Shown here piece by piece: positions 8,913 to 17,752 of a DNA stretch of 64,000 nt (its first letter is position 1; each line of letters begins with the position of its first letter). The notes under the pieces were generated by a model. It worked only from the letters and a program-made list of their open reading frames with translations. It was not told where the DNA came from and made no database searches. Source of the DNA: Rothia terrae (GTDB taxonomy: Bacteria > Actinomycetota > Actinomycetes > Actinomycetales > Micrococcaceae); contig NZ_JAAXPV010000014.1 in NCBI RefSeq assembly GCF_012396615.1, forward strand, positions 1 through 64,000, read 5' to 3'. Made by a program: the position numbers and the translations under genes.

Positions 8913-9272
8913 AGGAGCTCCTGTAGAGGATGCGTGGTTTTGGTTTTCTTGGTTTTATCAAACGCTCTTTTGTGGGGTGGTGCAACGGTTAGGTGTAAAG
9001 GTGCTTTAAGTACTTAAGCGGTTTTGCGTGGGTTTGTGTGGCTTTATGTGTTGAATATTACGGTTGTTTATGCACCGCGGGTTGTGGTTAGACTTTGAGT
9101 GCCCGGCGTCCTTTAGTTGCACAGTTCGGTTCAAGTTTCCCTGTGCATTCTGAGATTCTTTAGGGTTCAAATTTTTGCGGCGCCGGTTAGACCGAATGCA
9201 TAAATATAAGGTAGGGTGAATCTTATTCATTTTGAGGTGCCTCGAGCATGTGTTGGTTAAGAAGGAACGCCT
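8913..9272. other. Divergent intergenic region glpF / ansP
   Basis: A 360-base region between two divergently transcribed transporter genes. It should contain both promoters. A TAGGGT at 9212-9217 is a possible -10 for the permease. No convincing operator, RNA gene or small coding sequence was identified. Confidence 0.4.
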
Positions 9273-10754
9273 ATGTCCGCTGTAAAGTCGTCGACTCAGC
9301 AGAGCAATAACCCTGCTGACGCGTACGCGCACGAGCAAGAAGGCTTTGAGCAGGGTCTTAAACCCCGCCAAATTCAGATGATTGCCATGGGCGGTTCCAT
9401 TGGTACCGGCCTGTTTTTGGGTGCCGGTGGGCGACTGGCAGATGCTGGTCCTTCACTCTTTATCCTGTACGCGGTCGCCGGTTTCTTTGGCTACCTCATC
9501 TTGCGTCAGCTGGGTGAGCTGGTTGCTTACCGTCCTTCGTCTGGCTCCTTTGTCTCATACACTCGCGAGTTCTACGGTGAAAAGTCCGCCTACTTTGTGG
9601 GGTGGATGTACTGGCTGTCATGGGCTACCACCGCGATCGTGGATGCTACGGCTATTGCTATTTACTTCCGCTGGTTTGGTCAGTACGTGCAGTTCATTAA
9701 CGACATTCCGCAGTGGGTTGTTGCCCTCGTTGTTGTGGTCGTCGTGGTTGGCATGAACCTGGTGTCGGTCAAACTCTTTGGAGAACTCGAATTCTGGTTC
9801 GCGCTCGTTAAAGTCGGTTCGCTGGTGATTTTCATGCTGGTGGGTATTTTCTTCATCATCTTTGGAACCCCCAACGGTAGTGAAACCGGTATCTCGCTCA
9901 TTACAGACCACGGTGGTCTTCTGCCGAACGGTCTGATGCCTGCGCTCGTTGTCTCTCAGGGCGTTATCTTCGCTTATTCAGGTATTGAGCTGGTGGGCAC
10001 CGCATCCGGCGAAACCAAGGACGCGCGTAAAACCATTCCGCGTGCGGTCAACACTGTGGTGTGGCGTATTGCGATTTTCTACGTTGGCTCGATTTTGCTG
10101 CTGACCATGCTGCTGCCCTACACCGCGTACTCCGCCGATGAGTCACCGTTTGTGACCTTCTTTGAATCTATTGGTGTTTGGTATGCTGCACCGATTATGC
10201 AGTTGGTGGTTATTACCGCGGCGGCATCATCACTCAACGCTGGTTTGTACTCGACCGGTCGCATCATGAACTCCATGTCACGTAACGGCTCAGCCCCCGA
10301 GTTTGCTGGCAAGCTCTCCGCTAAGGGTGTGCCTTACGGTGGTATTTTGATGACCGGTTTTGTGGCGATGCTCGGCGTCGCGCTGAACTGGTGGGTACCC
10401 GAGGATGCGTTCGAGATCGTTCTGAACATTTCAGCGATTGCGATTGTTATCGGCTGGGCTGCGATTACTATGCCGCACATGAAGTTTGTGGCGCTGGCTC
10501 GCAAGGGCAAGTACACCCGCCCGGATTACCGCTCACCGTTAGCGCCCTTTACCAACTGGATCACCATGATCTTCTTGGCGGGTGTGATGGTGCTGATCCT
10601 CTTTGATTACCCGGTGGGCACCTACACGATGGCGTCCATGGGCGTGGTCATTCCTCTGCTGGTGGTTGGCTGGTTCTTCGTGCGTCATCGCGTGCACGAA
10701 CTTGCTGAACAGCGAGAAGAAGAGGGCACGCACTCCTCCATTACTCTGCCGTAA
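9273..10754 (+). CDS. ansP: L-asparagine permease (APC family)
   Basis: A 493-residue amino-acid/proton symporter with about 12 membrane helices. The N-terminal MGGSIGTGLFLGAGGRL motif is the family substrate and ion site. The stretch RPSSGSFVSYTREFYGEKSA is highly characteristic of AnsP-type asparagine permeases, as is FDYPVGTYT near the C-terminus. Other APC members (aromatic, GABA, D-alanine permeases) differ in these segments, so asparagine is the best substrate guess. A good AAGGA ribosome-binding site precedes the ATG. The gene is monocistronic, ending at a strong terminator. Confidence 0.9.
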   Translation: MSAVKSSTQQSNNPADAYAHEQEGFEQGLKPRQIQMIAMGGSIGTGLFLGAGGRLADAGPSLFILYAVAGFFGYLILRQLGELVAYRPSSGSFVSYTREFYGEKSAYFVGWMYWLSWATTAIVDATAIAIYFRWFGQYVQFINDIPQWVVALVVVVVVVGMNLVSVKLFGELEFWFALVKVGSLVIFMLVGIFFIIFGTPNGSETGISLITDHGGLLPNGLMPALVVSQGVIFAYSGIELVGTASGETKDARKTIPRAVNTVVWRIAIFYVGSILLLTMLLPYTAYSADESPFVTFFESIGVWYAAPIMQLVVITAAASSLNAGLYSTGRIMNSMSRNGSAPEFAGKLSAKGVPYGGILMTGFVAMLGVALNWWVPEDAFEIVLNISAIAIVIGWAAITMPHMKFVALARKGKYTRPDYRSPLAPFTNWITMIFLAGVMVLILFDYPVGTYTMASMGVVIPLLVVGWFFVRHRVHELAEQREEEGTHSSITLP

Positions 10755-10769
10755 GCATCCTTAAAACAA

Positions 10770-10812
10770 GGGCCGCGTTTCTACTGTAAATAGTAGAAAT
10801 GCGGCCCTTTTG
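10770..10812 (+). terminator. Rho-independent terminator of ansP
   Basis: An almost perfect 16-bp stem, starting GGGCCGCGTTTCTACT at 10770 and closing at 10807, has a short loop and is followed by TTTTGG. It starts 16 bases after the permease stop codon. Confidence 0.85.
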
Positions 10813-10833
10813 GTTTTTGGGTTCACCCGGAGG

Positions 10834-10982
10834 CAAGTGTACCGGCGGCAAACTAGCTGGGCTGAGTCTAAAGATTCCGAGTGAGCGAGGAAGTAAATCT
10901 TTGGGCTCAGAACCAATGCATAAATCGCCGTGTGAGCGAAGTGAACCCGCGCGAGAAGGATTGTTTGCCGCCGCTGTACTTG
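10834..10982. repeat. Long structured intergenic repeat, family E, copy 1
   Basis: A composite element of about 149 bases bounded by long arms (10834-10853 and 10963-10982, core GGCGGCAAAC / GTTTGCCGCC). Inside is a second inverted repeat (CTGAGT...AAAGATT against AATCTTTGGGCTCAG) and a module ending GTGAGCGAAG...GAGAAGGATTG. It matches the element at 23461-23593 over most of its length. It lies between convergent ansP and the glucanase gene. Confidence 0.8.
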
Positions 10983-11039
10983 CGTAGGGTACTTAAGCCC
11001 TTATAAATAAACCTCTTTATATACGGGGTCTATAAGTTT

Positions 11040-12521
11040 TTAACCCTTGTATTCCCAAACGCGCACGTAGTCGACCTCAACCGCGCAGTCACGGCTGGAA
11101 TCAGCGAAGCCACCCCACCACTGGTTACCTGCCTGCATGCAGATACGTAGGTGGAACTTAGCGCCAGCAGGAAGAGCCTCTATGTATTCGGGGGTGTCTG
11201 CAGGAACAAAGAGGTATTCCAAATCGTCAAAGAAGAATCGAACACCTTCGGGGGTCTTCTCTACAGTCCAGGTATGGAACTCATCTGCTAGAACCTGGCC
11301 CAGAACCGGAATAAATTTGTTGGTTTTGATACGGTTTCCGGGCTTCTGTTCATAATGGACAGTTCCCTCTGAGCGGTTGCTGGGGTCAGTCTTGGTTTTT
11401 CCTGAGGTGTAACCGTATGATTCCGCGATATCGATTTCGCCCTTAAGCTTTGAGTCGTCAGGGCGCATCCAGAGACCGCCCCATGCACCGATGTGCTCGG
11501 GAGTAGAAGCCGGTTGCTTAGCTCGGTACTCTACGCGGAAGTTTTCTGCTGAGAACTTGCCGATAGTGTCGATATAACCGGTTGCCCAATCGCGCACCTT
11601 GCCATCATTGAAAGTGCGCTCTTGGCCCTTGGGTAGCTTCTTGAGCCAGATTTTTGCAACTGAATCTTGAACAGTCACAGCATCTGAAAGAATAACTCCC
11701 TGGTCGAAACCAACATAGGTGTTATTGCGGACGCGCCACTTTGCGCCGTTGATGGCGGGTGCATCGAAGTCGTCTTCGAAGATCATCTTGCCCCACTGGG
11801 AGTTAGCAGGCTGGGTCAAGGCGCCGCGGAACTGACCCCATGCACCTGCGGTTGCGTTGTTCGCATCCAGCGGGGTTGCCGCGGGGGCGTCCTTGCTGAC
11901 GTATCCGCTGAAGCCGGTACCGGTGCCTGCGGGGGTTGCAGATAGAGGAACAGTGGTGTCGTCGATACTAATGCGCATTGCTTCACGTCCGGTGAGAACA
12001 AACTGAGCTTCGATGTGGCGAAGACGCGCACTGATTGCCAGGTCGAAAGTGATGTTCTCGTTAACAAGGGGGCGGGGGATGGTGAGGTCCTGTTTCTTGA
12101 TGACCTCGGTCTTGCCGTTCATAATGCGTTCGATAGCAAGAGTGTACTTCTGGTAGGCGCGCACGGTGAGTGATGCTGCGTAGAAGTTCTTGCCGTCGGC
12201 GGTGCGGCGAAGAATGACGCGGGGTACTACGCTGCCGCGTGCGGGGGCAACGGTGGTGAACTGCGCAGATACCAGCGCGTCTGAGGGGGACTTTTCGGGG
12301 GCGGGGATAAAGCGGGCACCGGTTGCGGGGGTTGCAGTGAATGCCTGCGCGTAGGGGTTAACGTACTTTACTTCGTTCAGGGGAGTGAATCGCAGGTTGC
12401 CACCGGGCAGGGTTTCGTTGTTGAGGGCAACGGGTGCTGCCTGCGCTACGGGGGTGAGCGCGAAGGTTGCAAGGCCGGCGATTGATGAGGTCAGTACGGT
12501 GCGTCGTGAAAATGAGCGCAT
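11040..12521 (-). CDS. Secreted glycoside hydrolase family 16 (beta-glucanase-like)
   Basis: About 493 residues with a twin-arginine signal at the very N-terminus (SFSRRTVL then a hydrophobic stretch ending near PVAQAAP). The N-terminal 200 residues form a beta-rich accessory region. The C-terminal half is a GH16 laminarinase-type domain with the catalytic signature GEIDIAESYGY (about residue 360), in which the two glutamates act as nucleophile and acid/base. Family members cleave beta-1,3 or beta-1,3/1,4 glucans, so a role in degrading extracellular glucan is likely. An ATG six codons upstream (12539) is possible, but a GGAG sits between the two ATGs and favours 12521. Confidence 0.88.
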   Translation of the reverse strand: MRSFSRRTVLTSSIAGLATFALTPVAQAAPVALNNETLPGGNLRFTPLNEVKYVNPYAQAFTATPATGARFIPAPEKSPSDALVSAQFTTVAPARGSVVPRVILRRTADGKNFYAASLTVRAYQKYTLAIERIMNGKTEVIKKQDLTIPRPLVNENITFDLAISARLRHIEAQFVLTGREAMRISIDDTTVPLSATPAGTGTGFSGYVSKDAPAATPLDANNATAGAWGQFRGALTQPANSQWGKMIFEDDFDAPAINGAKWRVRNNTYVGFDQGVILSDAVTVQDSVAKIWLKKLPKGQERTFNDGKVRDWATGYIDTIGKFSAENFRVEYRAKQPASTPEHIGAWGGLWMRPDDSKLKGEIDIAESYGYTSGKTKTDPSNRSEGTVHYEQKPGNRIKTNKFIPVLGQVLADEFHTWTVEKTPEGVRFFFDDLEYLFVPADTPEYIEALPAGAKFHLRICMQAGNQWWGGFADSSRDCAVEVDYVRVWEYKG

Positions 12522-12539
12522 GATGATGTGATTCTCCAT

Positions 12540-13138
12540 GGTGGGGGACTTGGGGGATGGGGGGGATTCGTCTTTTCGACGACAATGGCTGAATGATTGG
12601 GGGTTATTCAGCTAGGGGATTTTGTCCGCCGAAAAAGCGATGAGTAAAAACCTACCAACAAAAAATCAGACCGCCAAGTGTGCAGGATTGGGATCGGTGC
12701 GAAAAAAAGATAATTGGGCTGATAGTTTTCGAGGAAACAATAGGTTATCTAGGGCAAACACTTTTGGGGACAAAATTTTAGTGATTTGGCATACATTTTT
12801 ATTTAAGGCATAGTTGTGTGACCTGTTCGTGGTTCTAAATATAATAATTATGCTTAGCAGCCTATAAAAATTTAGTTACTGACAGGTTGTTGTGGTTCCT
12901 AAATCCGCGTCATTGCAGCGTTTAAAGGTGTTTCGGTAGGCTACTAAATAATTTAAATGACCTTAATTAAATTATTATTTTTAAGCGTGAGGAATGTGGT
13001 TCTTGATTCGTCACTCAAAAATTTACCATGCAAAATGCTGGTAGTGGGTAAATTTTCTGTCCCCCCAAGAACCCATAAAAAATCTCGTAGGGGGACAAGA
13101 AAATTCACTCACAGAGGTTCAGAAAGTGGTTCTTTCGC
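12540..13138. other. AT-rich intergenic region
   Basis: A region of nearly 600 bases between the glucanase start and the ArgE-like gene end. The part from about 12620 to 13010 is clearly more AT-rich than its surroundings. Short open frames here lack ribosome-binding sites and recognisable products. It must carry the glucanase promoter; no specific operator was identified. A hairpin near its right end is listed separately. Confidence 0.45.
13054..13102 (-). terminator. Hairpin downstream of the ArgE-like gene
   Basis: TTTCTGTCCCCC at 13054-13065 pairs with GGGGGACAAGAAA at 13090-13102, with a loop of about 24 bases. On the minus strand the stem is followed by an A/T-rich run. Position and orientation fit a terminator for the gene ending at 13139. 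Confidence 0.55.
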
Positions 13139-14350
13139 TCAGCTTCGCGCCCAGCATAACAGGTTTTCCATGAACTGTTCGCATTGTTCAATTTGGTTAA
13201 GCTCGATCCACTCATTGGGCGTATGCGCCTGAGCAATATCGCCGGGGCCGCACACAATAGTTGCCACTCCAGCCTCCTGAAACTGGCCACCTTCAGTGCC
13301 GTAGGTAACCTTCGCGCCGTCACCCACACCGCCAAAGCTCTTGCCCAGTTCAATGACATCGTGACCATCGGGGGTGCCCAAAGCCGGTACACGTGCCAGC
13401 AACTCGTGCTCAATGCTGACCTGCGACTGCAGGCTTCCCTCTTCTGCTTCGGCAAGCTCTTCTGCAACGCGTGCACGTTCAACGAGTTCCTTGCCCAGTT
13501 CCTCCACCTTGCGTTCAATGCGCTGCAGCACCGCATCCGCATCAATCGAAGGCAGAGAACGGAAGTCATACTCAACCACGCAGTCCTGCGCCACAATGTT
13601 GTACTGAACGCCGCCGCGCGCCACGTTCGCAGCAGCAGTAGAGAACGGTGCAACAAAATCCGAATCGAACGGTCCATCGGCAATCCAATCGCTGGCGAGA
13701 TCATCAATAAAGGTAATGAACTTGCCGCCCACTGCCACGGCGTTCACACAGTGAGGGGCTAAGGACGCGTGCTTGGCAACACCGCGAATAGTGACGCGTC
13801 CGCGGTGGGCACCCTTGTGCGCTGAAATTACCTGCATCATGGACGGCTCACCCACGATGCAATACTCAGGCTTGACCCCGCGGGCTACAAGGTCATCGAT
13901 CATGCGCGGTGCGCCCACGCAACCGATTTCCTCGTCGTATGAAAACGCAAAGTGAATAGGTTTAGTGAGATTAGCTTTCACCATCTCGGGGAGTAGCTGC
14001 ATGGCGGTAGCGATGTAGGACTTCATGTCTGCCACGCCGCGTCCGTACAACTTATCGCCCTTAACAACGGGGGTGAACGGGTCGGTGTCCCAGTCCTGAC
14101 CTTCAACCGGCACAACGTCTGTGTGACCAGAAATGACGATGCCACCGGTTGTTGTTCCGTCCGCTGCCGGAATGGTGACAAACATGTTGGCGCGGGTTTC
14201 ATCATCGCTGTAGGTGTAGTGCGGGGTGAGGTCGTACTTCTCAAACTCGTCTGCCAATACCTTCAGAAGGTCGGCGTTGGGGGTCTCGCTGACGGTCTGA
14301 AAACCGACTAGCTTCTCAATCCACGGGTATGACTTAGGTAGGGTGCTCAT
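13139..14350 (-). CDS. argE: Acetylornithine deacetylase (M20 family)
   Basis: A 403-residue zinc-dependent amidohydrolase. Metal and catalytic residues are visible: H76 and D78 in SGHTDVVP, D108 in GRGVADMK, and the E140-E141 pair in SYDEEIGCVGAPRM. The order and spacing match ArgE, which converts N-acetylornithine to ornithine; other M20 members such as succinyl-diaminopimelate desuccinylase are less similar in the GQDWDTDPF segment. No other arginine genes are adjacent, so it may act in salvage of N-acetylated amino acids rather than de novo synthesis. It starts after AAGGAGT at good spacing and ends in TGA. Confidence 0.88.
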   Translation of the reverse strand: MSTLPKSYPWIEKLVGFQTVSETPNADLLKVLADEFEKYDLTPHYTYSDDETRANMFVTIPAADGTTTGGIVISGHTDVVPVEGQDWDTDPFTPVVKGDKLYGRGVADMKSYIATAMQLLPEMVKANLTKPIHFAFSYDEEIGCVGAPRMIDDLVARGVKPEYCIVGEPSMMQVISAHKGAHRGRVTIRGVAKHASLAPHCVNAVAVGGKFITFIDDLASDWIADGPFDSDFVAPFSTAAANVARGGVQYNIVAQDCVVEYDFRSLPSIDADAVLQRIERKVEELGKELVERARVAEELAEAEEGSLQSQVSIEHELLARVPALGTPDGHDVIELGKSFGGVGDGAKVTYGTEGGQFQEAGVATIVCGPGDIAQAHTPNEWIELNQIEQCEQFMENLLCWARS

Positions 14351-14380
14351 GAGTACTCCTTAGAAAAATAGGCTTTAAAC

Positions 14381-14439
14381 AAATTGTGCAGTTTTTCGCG
14401 CCTCCTGTGGGTGAGGAGAGGCAAAAAATTGCACAATTT
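14381..14439. repeat. Inverted repeat between flavin reductase and argE
   Basis: AAATTGTGCA at 14381-14390 pairs perfectly with TGCACAATTT at 14430-14439. The stem continues with mismatches through a G/C-rich inner helix (GCCTCCT / AGGAGAGGC). It lies between two minus-strand genes and probably terminates the flavin reductase transcript. Only one copy is present in the window. Confidence 0.6.
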
Positions 14440-14457
14440 CTATGACGTTAAGCGGGG

Positions 14458-15000
14458 TTAGCGAACTTCGCTGTGCTCACCCAGTGCGTGGAACTTACGT
14501 GAGTGATAAACCAGCGGGGTGCCGCTCAAGTCGTGACGCACAAAGTTCTCAACCTGCGCGGTGATAACGATTGCCGGGCCAGCTTCTGCCTTAGAAATCG
14601 GGGTGACACGCAGGACGCGACGCACACCGTGAAGCAGGGGTTCGCCGGTGGTGAGGGTCTCCCAGGTGGTGGGGTCTTCAAAGCGGGGGCATCCGCTGGT
14701 CGCAAAGTTCTTAGCAAGCTGCACGTTTTCAGCATCCAGCAGGTGCACGAGCAGGGTCTGCGCGCCGAGAATAGTCGCTGCAGAACCGGTGTTGCCCTTG
14801 AGTGAGAAACCAATGATTGCAGGATCTGCCGAAATTGAGCTGACCGAGGACGCGGTAAGACCGGCGGGGTTGCCCTGCGCATCAACCGCGGTAATAATCG
14901 CGACGCCCGCGGGGTGAGCGCCAAAGGCTTCCTTGAAAAGCTCGGTGTTGGTGGACAATTCGATTCCTGAAACGTGGGGAGCCAGTGTCATGGTGAGCAC
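14458..15000 (-). CDS. Flavin reductase-like FMN-binding protein
   Basis: A 180-residue single-domain protein of the flavin reductase family. The N-terminal FKEAFGAHPAGVAIITAV, followed by GLTASSVSSISADPAIIGFSL, is the typical FMN/NAD(P)H-binding split-barrel signature. Such proteins supply reduced flavin to a partner monooxygenase or act as free NAD(P)H:flavin reductases. No monooxygenase is encoded nearby, so its partner is unknown. Upstream AAAGAG is an acceptable ribosome-binding site. It is oriented in the same direction as argE but separated by a strong inverted repeat, so it is probably transcribed alone. Confidence 0.87.
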   Translation of the reverse strand: MLTMTLAPHVSGIELSTNTELFKEAFGAHPAGVAIITAVDAQGNPAGLTASSVSSISADPAIIGFSLKGNTGSAATILGAQTLLVHLLDAENVQLAKNFATSGCPRFEDPTTWETLTTGEPLLHGVRRVLRVTPISKAEAGPAIVITAQVENFVRHDLSGTPLVYHSRKFHALGEHSEVR

Positions 15001-15413
15001 TCTTTCTCTGCGGCTGCAACGGGCTTATATTCAAAAAGACTAAAACTCCGGTAGATAAAAAATCTATGAGATGAAGTAATGAGTCAACGGTGTAACTTTG
15101 TGACGCGCGCGGGTGTCTTGCTCGTCTTATTATGGTGATTTCGCGCCATAAAAACGTGCGGACGTGTGGTTATGGCCTGGGGTGGCGACACATTGCACGG
15201 TTTTTGGCTAAGCGGTGTAACAAATGAGCGGTTTTTCTCTGACAAGATGCTGATTTTGCGGTAACTATTTTGAGTGCCCGGACTAAAAACGTGCCTAAGC
15301 TTTCATGACGCTCCTGTCGTGTTTCAAAATCTGGCTAATTTTTCACCGCTGTTTGCCCTAGAGAACCCGCATTTTTGGCGGGATAGAGGTGAGAGCCGGG
15401 TTAAGGTTGAACT
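15001..15413. other. Divergent intergenic region flavin reductase / gntK
   Basis: A 413-base region with divergent promoters expected. A short hairpin (CCCGC, five T, GGCGGG) lies around 15367-15383, shortly before gntK. No RNA gene or small coding sequence was recognised and no GntR-type operator could be identified with confidence. Confidence 0.4.
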
Positions 15414-15959
15414 ATGAATGCTTCAACGAAGAACACTCACCTAGTTGTCATGGGGGTCAGCGGCACCGGAAAAACCACGGTTGCCCAGGCACTTGCCCGC
15501 GAGTTCAATCTGGAATTCGCGGAGGGTGACGATCTGCATCCGCAAGCAAATGTCGACAAGATGAGCGCGGGCATCCCGCTGAACGATCACGACCGCGAAC
15601 CCTGGTTGCACACCATTGCGCAGTGGATGACATCCGAGGCGCAACAGGGGCAGAACACCGTGGTCTCGTGTTCCGCACTGAAAAAGCAGTACCGCGATAT
15701 TTTGCGGTCAGCTGCCGGACGCGTGGTTTTTGTTCACCTCGCCGGTGAGAAAGAAATTATCGCTGAGCGCATGAAGCACCGACAGGGGCACTTTATGCCC
15801 GTCTCTTTGCTGGACTCACAGTACGAAACCCTTGAGGCTCTCACCGATGATGAGCTCGGTTTCGTGGTTGATATTGCCGGCACTAAAAACGAAGTAATTG
15901 CCGACGCGGTGACCGGTGCGCGCACCTACCTGACCGCTGAATCCGGCGTCGCGTCCTAA
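15414..15959 (+). CDS. gntK: Gluconokinase
   Basis: A 181-residue P-loop kinase that phosphorylates gluconate to 6-phosphogluconate, feeding the pentose phosphate pathway. The Walker A motif GVSGTGKT (residues 14-21) is followed by EGDDLHPQANVDKMSAGIPL and NDHDREPWL, both diagnostic of GntK. The VVSCSALKKQYRDILR segment is also family-typical. The gluconate permease gene follows on the same strand after an intergenic repeat, so the two form a gluconate uptake and activation unit. Confidence 0.94.
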   Translation: MNASTKNTHLVVMGVSGTGKTTVAQALAREFNLEFAEGDDLHPQANVDKMSAGIPLNDHDREPWLHTIAQWMTSEAQQGQNTVVSCSALKKQYRDILRSAAGRVVFVHLAGEKEIIAERMKHRQGHFMPVSLLDSQYETLEALTDDELGFVVDIAGTKNEVIADAVTGARTYLTAESGVAS

Positions 15960-16004
15960 AATTTTTGTAATTACACACCGTAAAAGGTTTGTTCACGGGT
16001 ATCC

Positions 16005-16117
16005 ACCGACAGGAACAGCAAAAAGCGAGCTGGTATCGGGACTGGCGTGAATCGCCATATGAGCGAAGCGAATCGGTCGAGAGGGACTGCTCGCTGAAAG
16101 TTGTTCCTGGCGGGTCA
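16005..16117. repeat. Structured intergenic repeat, family F, copy 1
   Basis: A composite element between gntK and the gluconate permease. Outer arms AGGAAC / GTTCCT and AGCGAGC (16024-16030) / GCTCGCT (16089-16095) enclose a module with TGAATCGCC, TGAGCGAAGCGAA and GAGAGGGACTGC. The inner module recurs in reverse orientation at about 60876-60952 and is related to the inner part of family E. It may attenuate read-through into the permease gene. Confidence 0.7.
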
Positions 16118-16176
16118 GTAAGCAACTGCTGGATGCACCAATAGACATTCCACATTCACTCTAGAAAGACACCCCT

Positions 16177-17580
16177 ATGGAAATTGAAGGCTGGTCACAA
16201 ACACTGACCGCAGGCCCCCTGCTCGCCATCGCCGCAGGCGCCATTGCGCTTCTACTTTTGCTAATTATCAAGCTCAAACTCCACGCATTCCCCTCGCTGA
16301 TTCTCGTCAGCCTGATCACCGCGATCGCCACCGGCATTCCCGTACTACAGGTAGTGCCCGTACTACTGGACGGTTTTGGCGGCACACTCGCATCCGTCGC
16401 CCTGCTCGTGGGCCTAGGCTCGATGCTCGGCATCCTTATTCAAACCTCCGGTGGTGCACATGTGCTCGCTATGAAACTCATCGACGTCTTCGGTGAAAAA
16501 CGCGCGCCCATCGCCCTCGGCGTCGCATCCATGCTCTTCGGCTTTCCCATATTCTTCGACGCCGGCCTTGTGGTGATGCTACCGATCATGTTCTCCGTGG
16601 CACGCTGGGTAGGCGGCTCCATGTTGCTCTACGGACTGCCCGTCGCTGGCGCGTTCTCTGTCATGCACGTCTTCGTACCGCCGCACCCCGGTCCGGTCTC
16701 AGCCGCAGCATTCTTCAACGCCAACGTCGGCGTCCTACTGCTCGTTGCCCTGATTATCGCAATCCCCACCTGGTATGTTGCCGTCTACCTCTTCAGTAAA
16801 GTTGCCGGCAAGCGCTACAACGTGCCCGTACCCGCCATCCTCGGCCAAGAAGAACCGCAAGACGACCCCCAGAACCCGCCCGCATTCGGCACCGTCCTCA
16901 TGGTTCTTCTGCTACCCATGATCCTCATCTTCATGAACACCGGCCTGAATACCCTGGCAACCTCAACCTTGCTCGACGGCTCCGTGCGCGACCAAACCTG
17001 GTTCCAAGCCCTGCGTATGCTCGGTGAAACCCCCGTCGCACTACTGATTACCACCCTCGTCGCCATGTACGTGCTCGGCACCAAACGCGGACTGCACAAA
17101 ATCCACATGCAACACACCATGGAAAGTGCACTACCCGCCGTCTGCTCCGTCATCCTGATCACCGGCGCCGGCGGCATGTTCGGCGGCGTCCTGCGCACCT
17201 CAGGCATCGGCGCAGCACTCACCGACGTGCTCGGCGATATCGGTGTACCGCTGATTCTCGCAGGCTTCCTCATCTCAGGAATCCTGCGCGTGGCACAGGG
17301 CTCAGCAACCGTCGCACTCACCACCACCGCAGGCCTTATCGCACCCGGCGTAGAAGCTGCCGGTTACAACAGCGTGCAACTGGCAGCCCTCGTCGTAGCA
17401 GTGGCAGCAGGATCAGTCATCCTCTCACACTTCAACGACTCCGGCTTCTGGCTCATCAGCCGCTTCTTCAACCTGGACGAGAAAACCACCCTCAAAACCT
17501 GGACGGTCCTCGAAACCCTCATCGGCATCTGCGGCTTCGCGCTCGCCGCTGCGGTGTTCGGCGTCGCATCCTTGATGTAG
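16177..17580 (+). CDS. gntT: Gluconate permease (GntP family)
   Basis: A 467-residue gluconate:H+ symporter with about 12-14 membrane helices. Family-typical segments are GLGSMLGILIQTSGGAHVLA, FGFPIFFDAGLVVMLPI and VPPHPGPVSAAAFF. The C-terminal segment HFNDSGFWLISRFFN is also characteristic of GntP transporters. It follows gluconokinase with a 217-base gap that contains a structured repeat, suggesting one locus with an internal attenuation or processing site. The symbol gntT is a family-level choice; gntP would be equally defensible. Confidence 0.92.
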   Translation: MEIEGWSQTLTAGPLLAIAAGAIALLLLLIIKLKLHAFPSLILVSLITAIATGIPVLQVVPVLLDGFGGTLASVALLVGLGSMLGILIQTSGGAHVLAMKLIDVFGEKRAPIALGVASMLFGFPIFFDAGLVVMLPIMFSVARWVGGSMLLYGLPVAGAFSVMHVFVPPHPGPVSAAAFFNANVGVLLLVALIIAIPTWYVAVYLFSKVAGKRYNVPVPAILGQEEPQDDPQNPPAFGTVLMVLLLPMILIFMNTGLNTLATSTLLDGSVRDQTWFQALRMLGETPVALLITTLVAMYVLGTKRGLHKIHMQHTMESALPAVCSVILITGAGGMFGGVLRTSGIGAALTDVLGDIGVPLILAGFLISGILRVAQGSATVALTTTAGLIAPGVEAAGYNSVQLAALVVAVAAGSVILSHFNDSGFWLISRFFNLDEKTTLKTWTVLETLIGICGFALAAAVFGVASLM

Positions 17581-17599
17581 GGGGTAACCACCTCATCTC

Positions 17600-17625
17600 C
17601 CCGCCGATAAACCAGGATCTCGGCG
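17600..17625. repeat. Degenerate short copy of family A palindrome
   Basis: CCGCCGA at the left and CCAGGATCTCGGCG at the right match the ends of the family A element found at 33856, 35300, 37397, 38025 and 59652, but the centre is missing. It lies just downstream of the gluconate permease and looks like a decayed copy. Confidence 0.5.
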
Positions 17626-17752
17626 TTTAAAAGAGGGGTTGAATTATGACTAGATTCTCAGGAACTCCACCGCGAAAACCCCGGCTTAGGCTATAGAATT
17701 TTTAGGTTATGCAAGGAAAGCTGATGGGCTTACACCCATCCGAAGGAGCGCT

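Noticed and set aside
12622-13010. Short open frames in the AT-rich gap
   Set aside because: They lack ribosome-binding sites and look like chance frames in AT-rich DNA.
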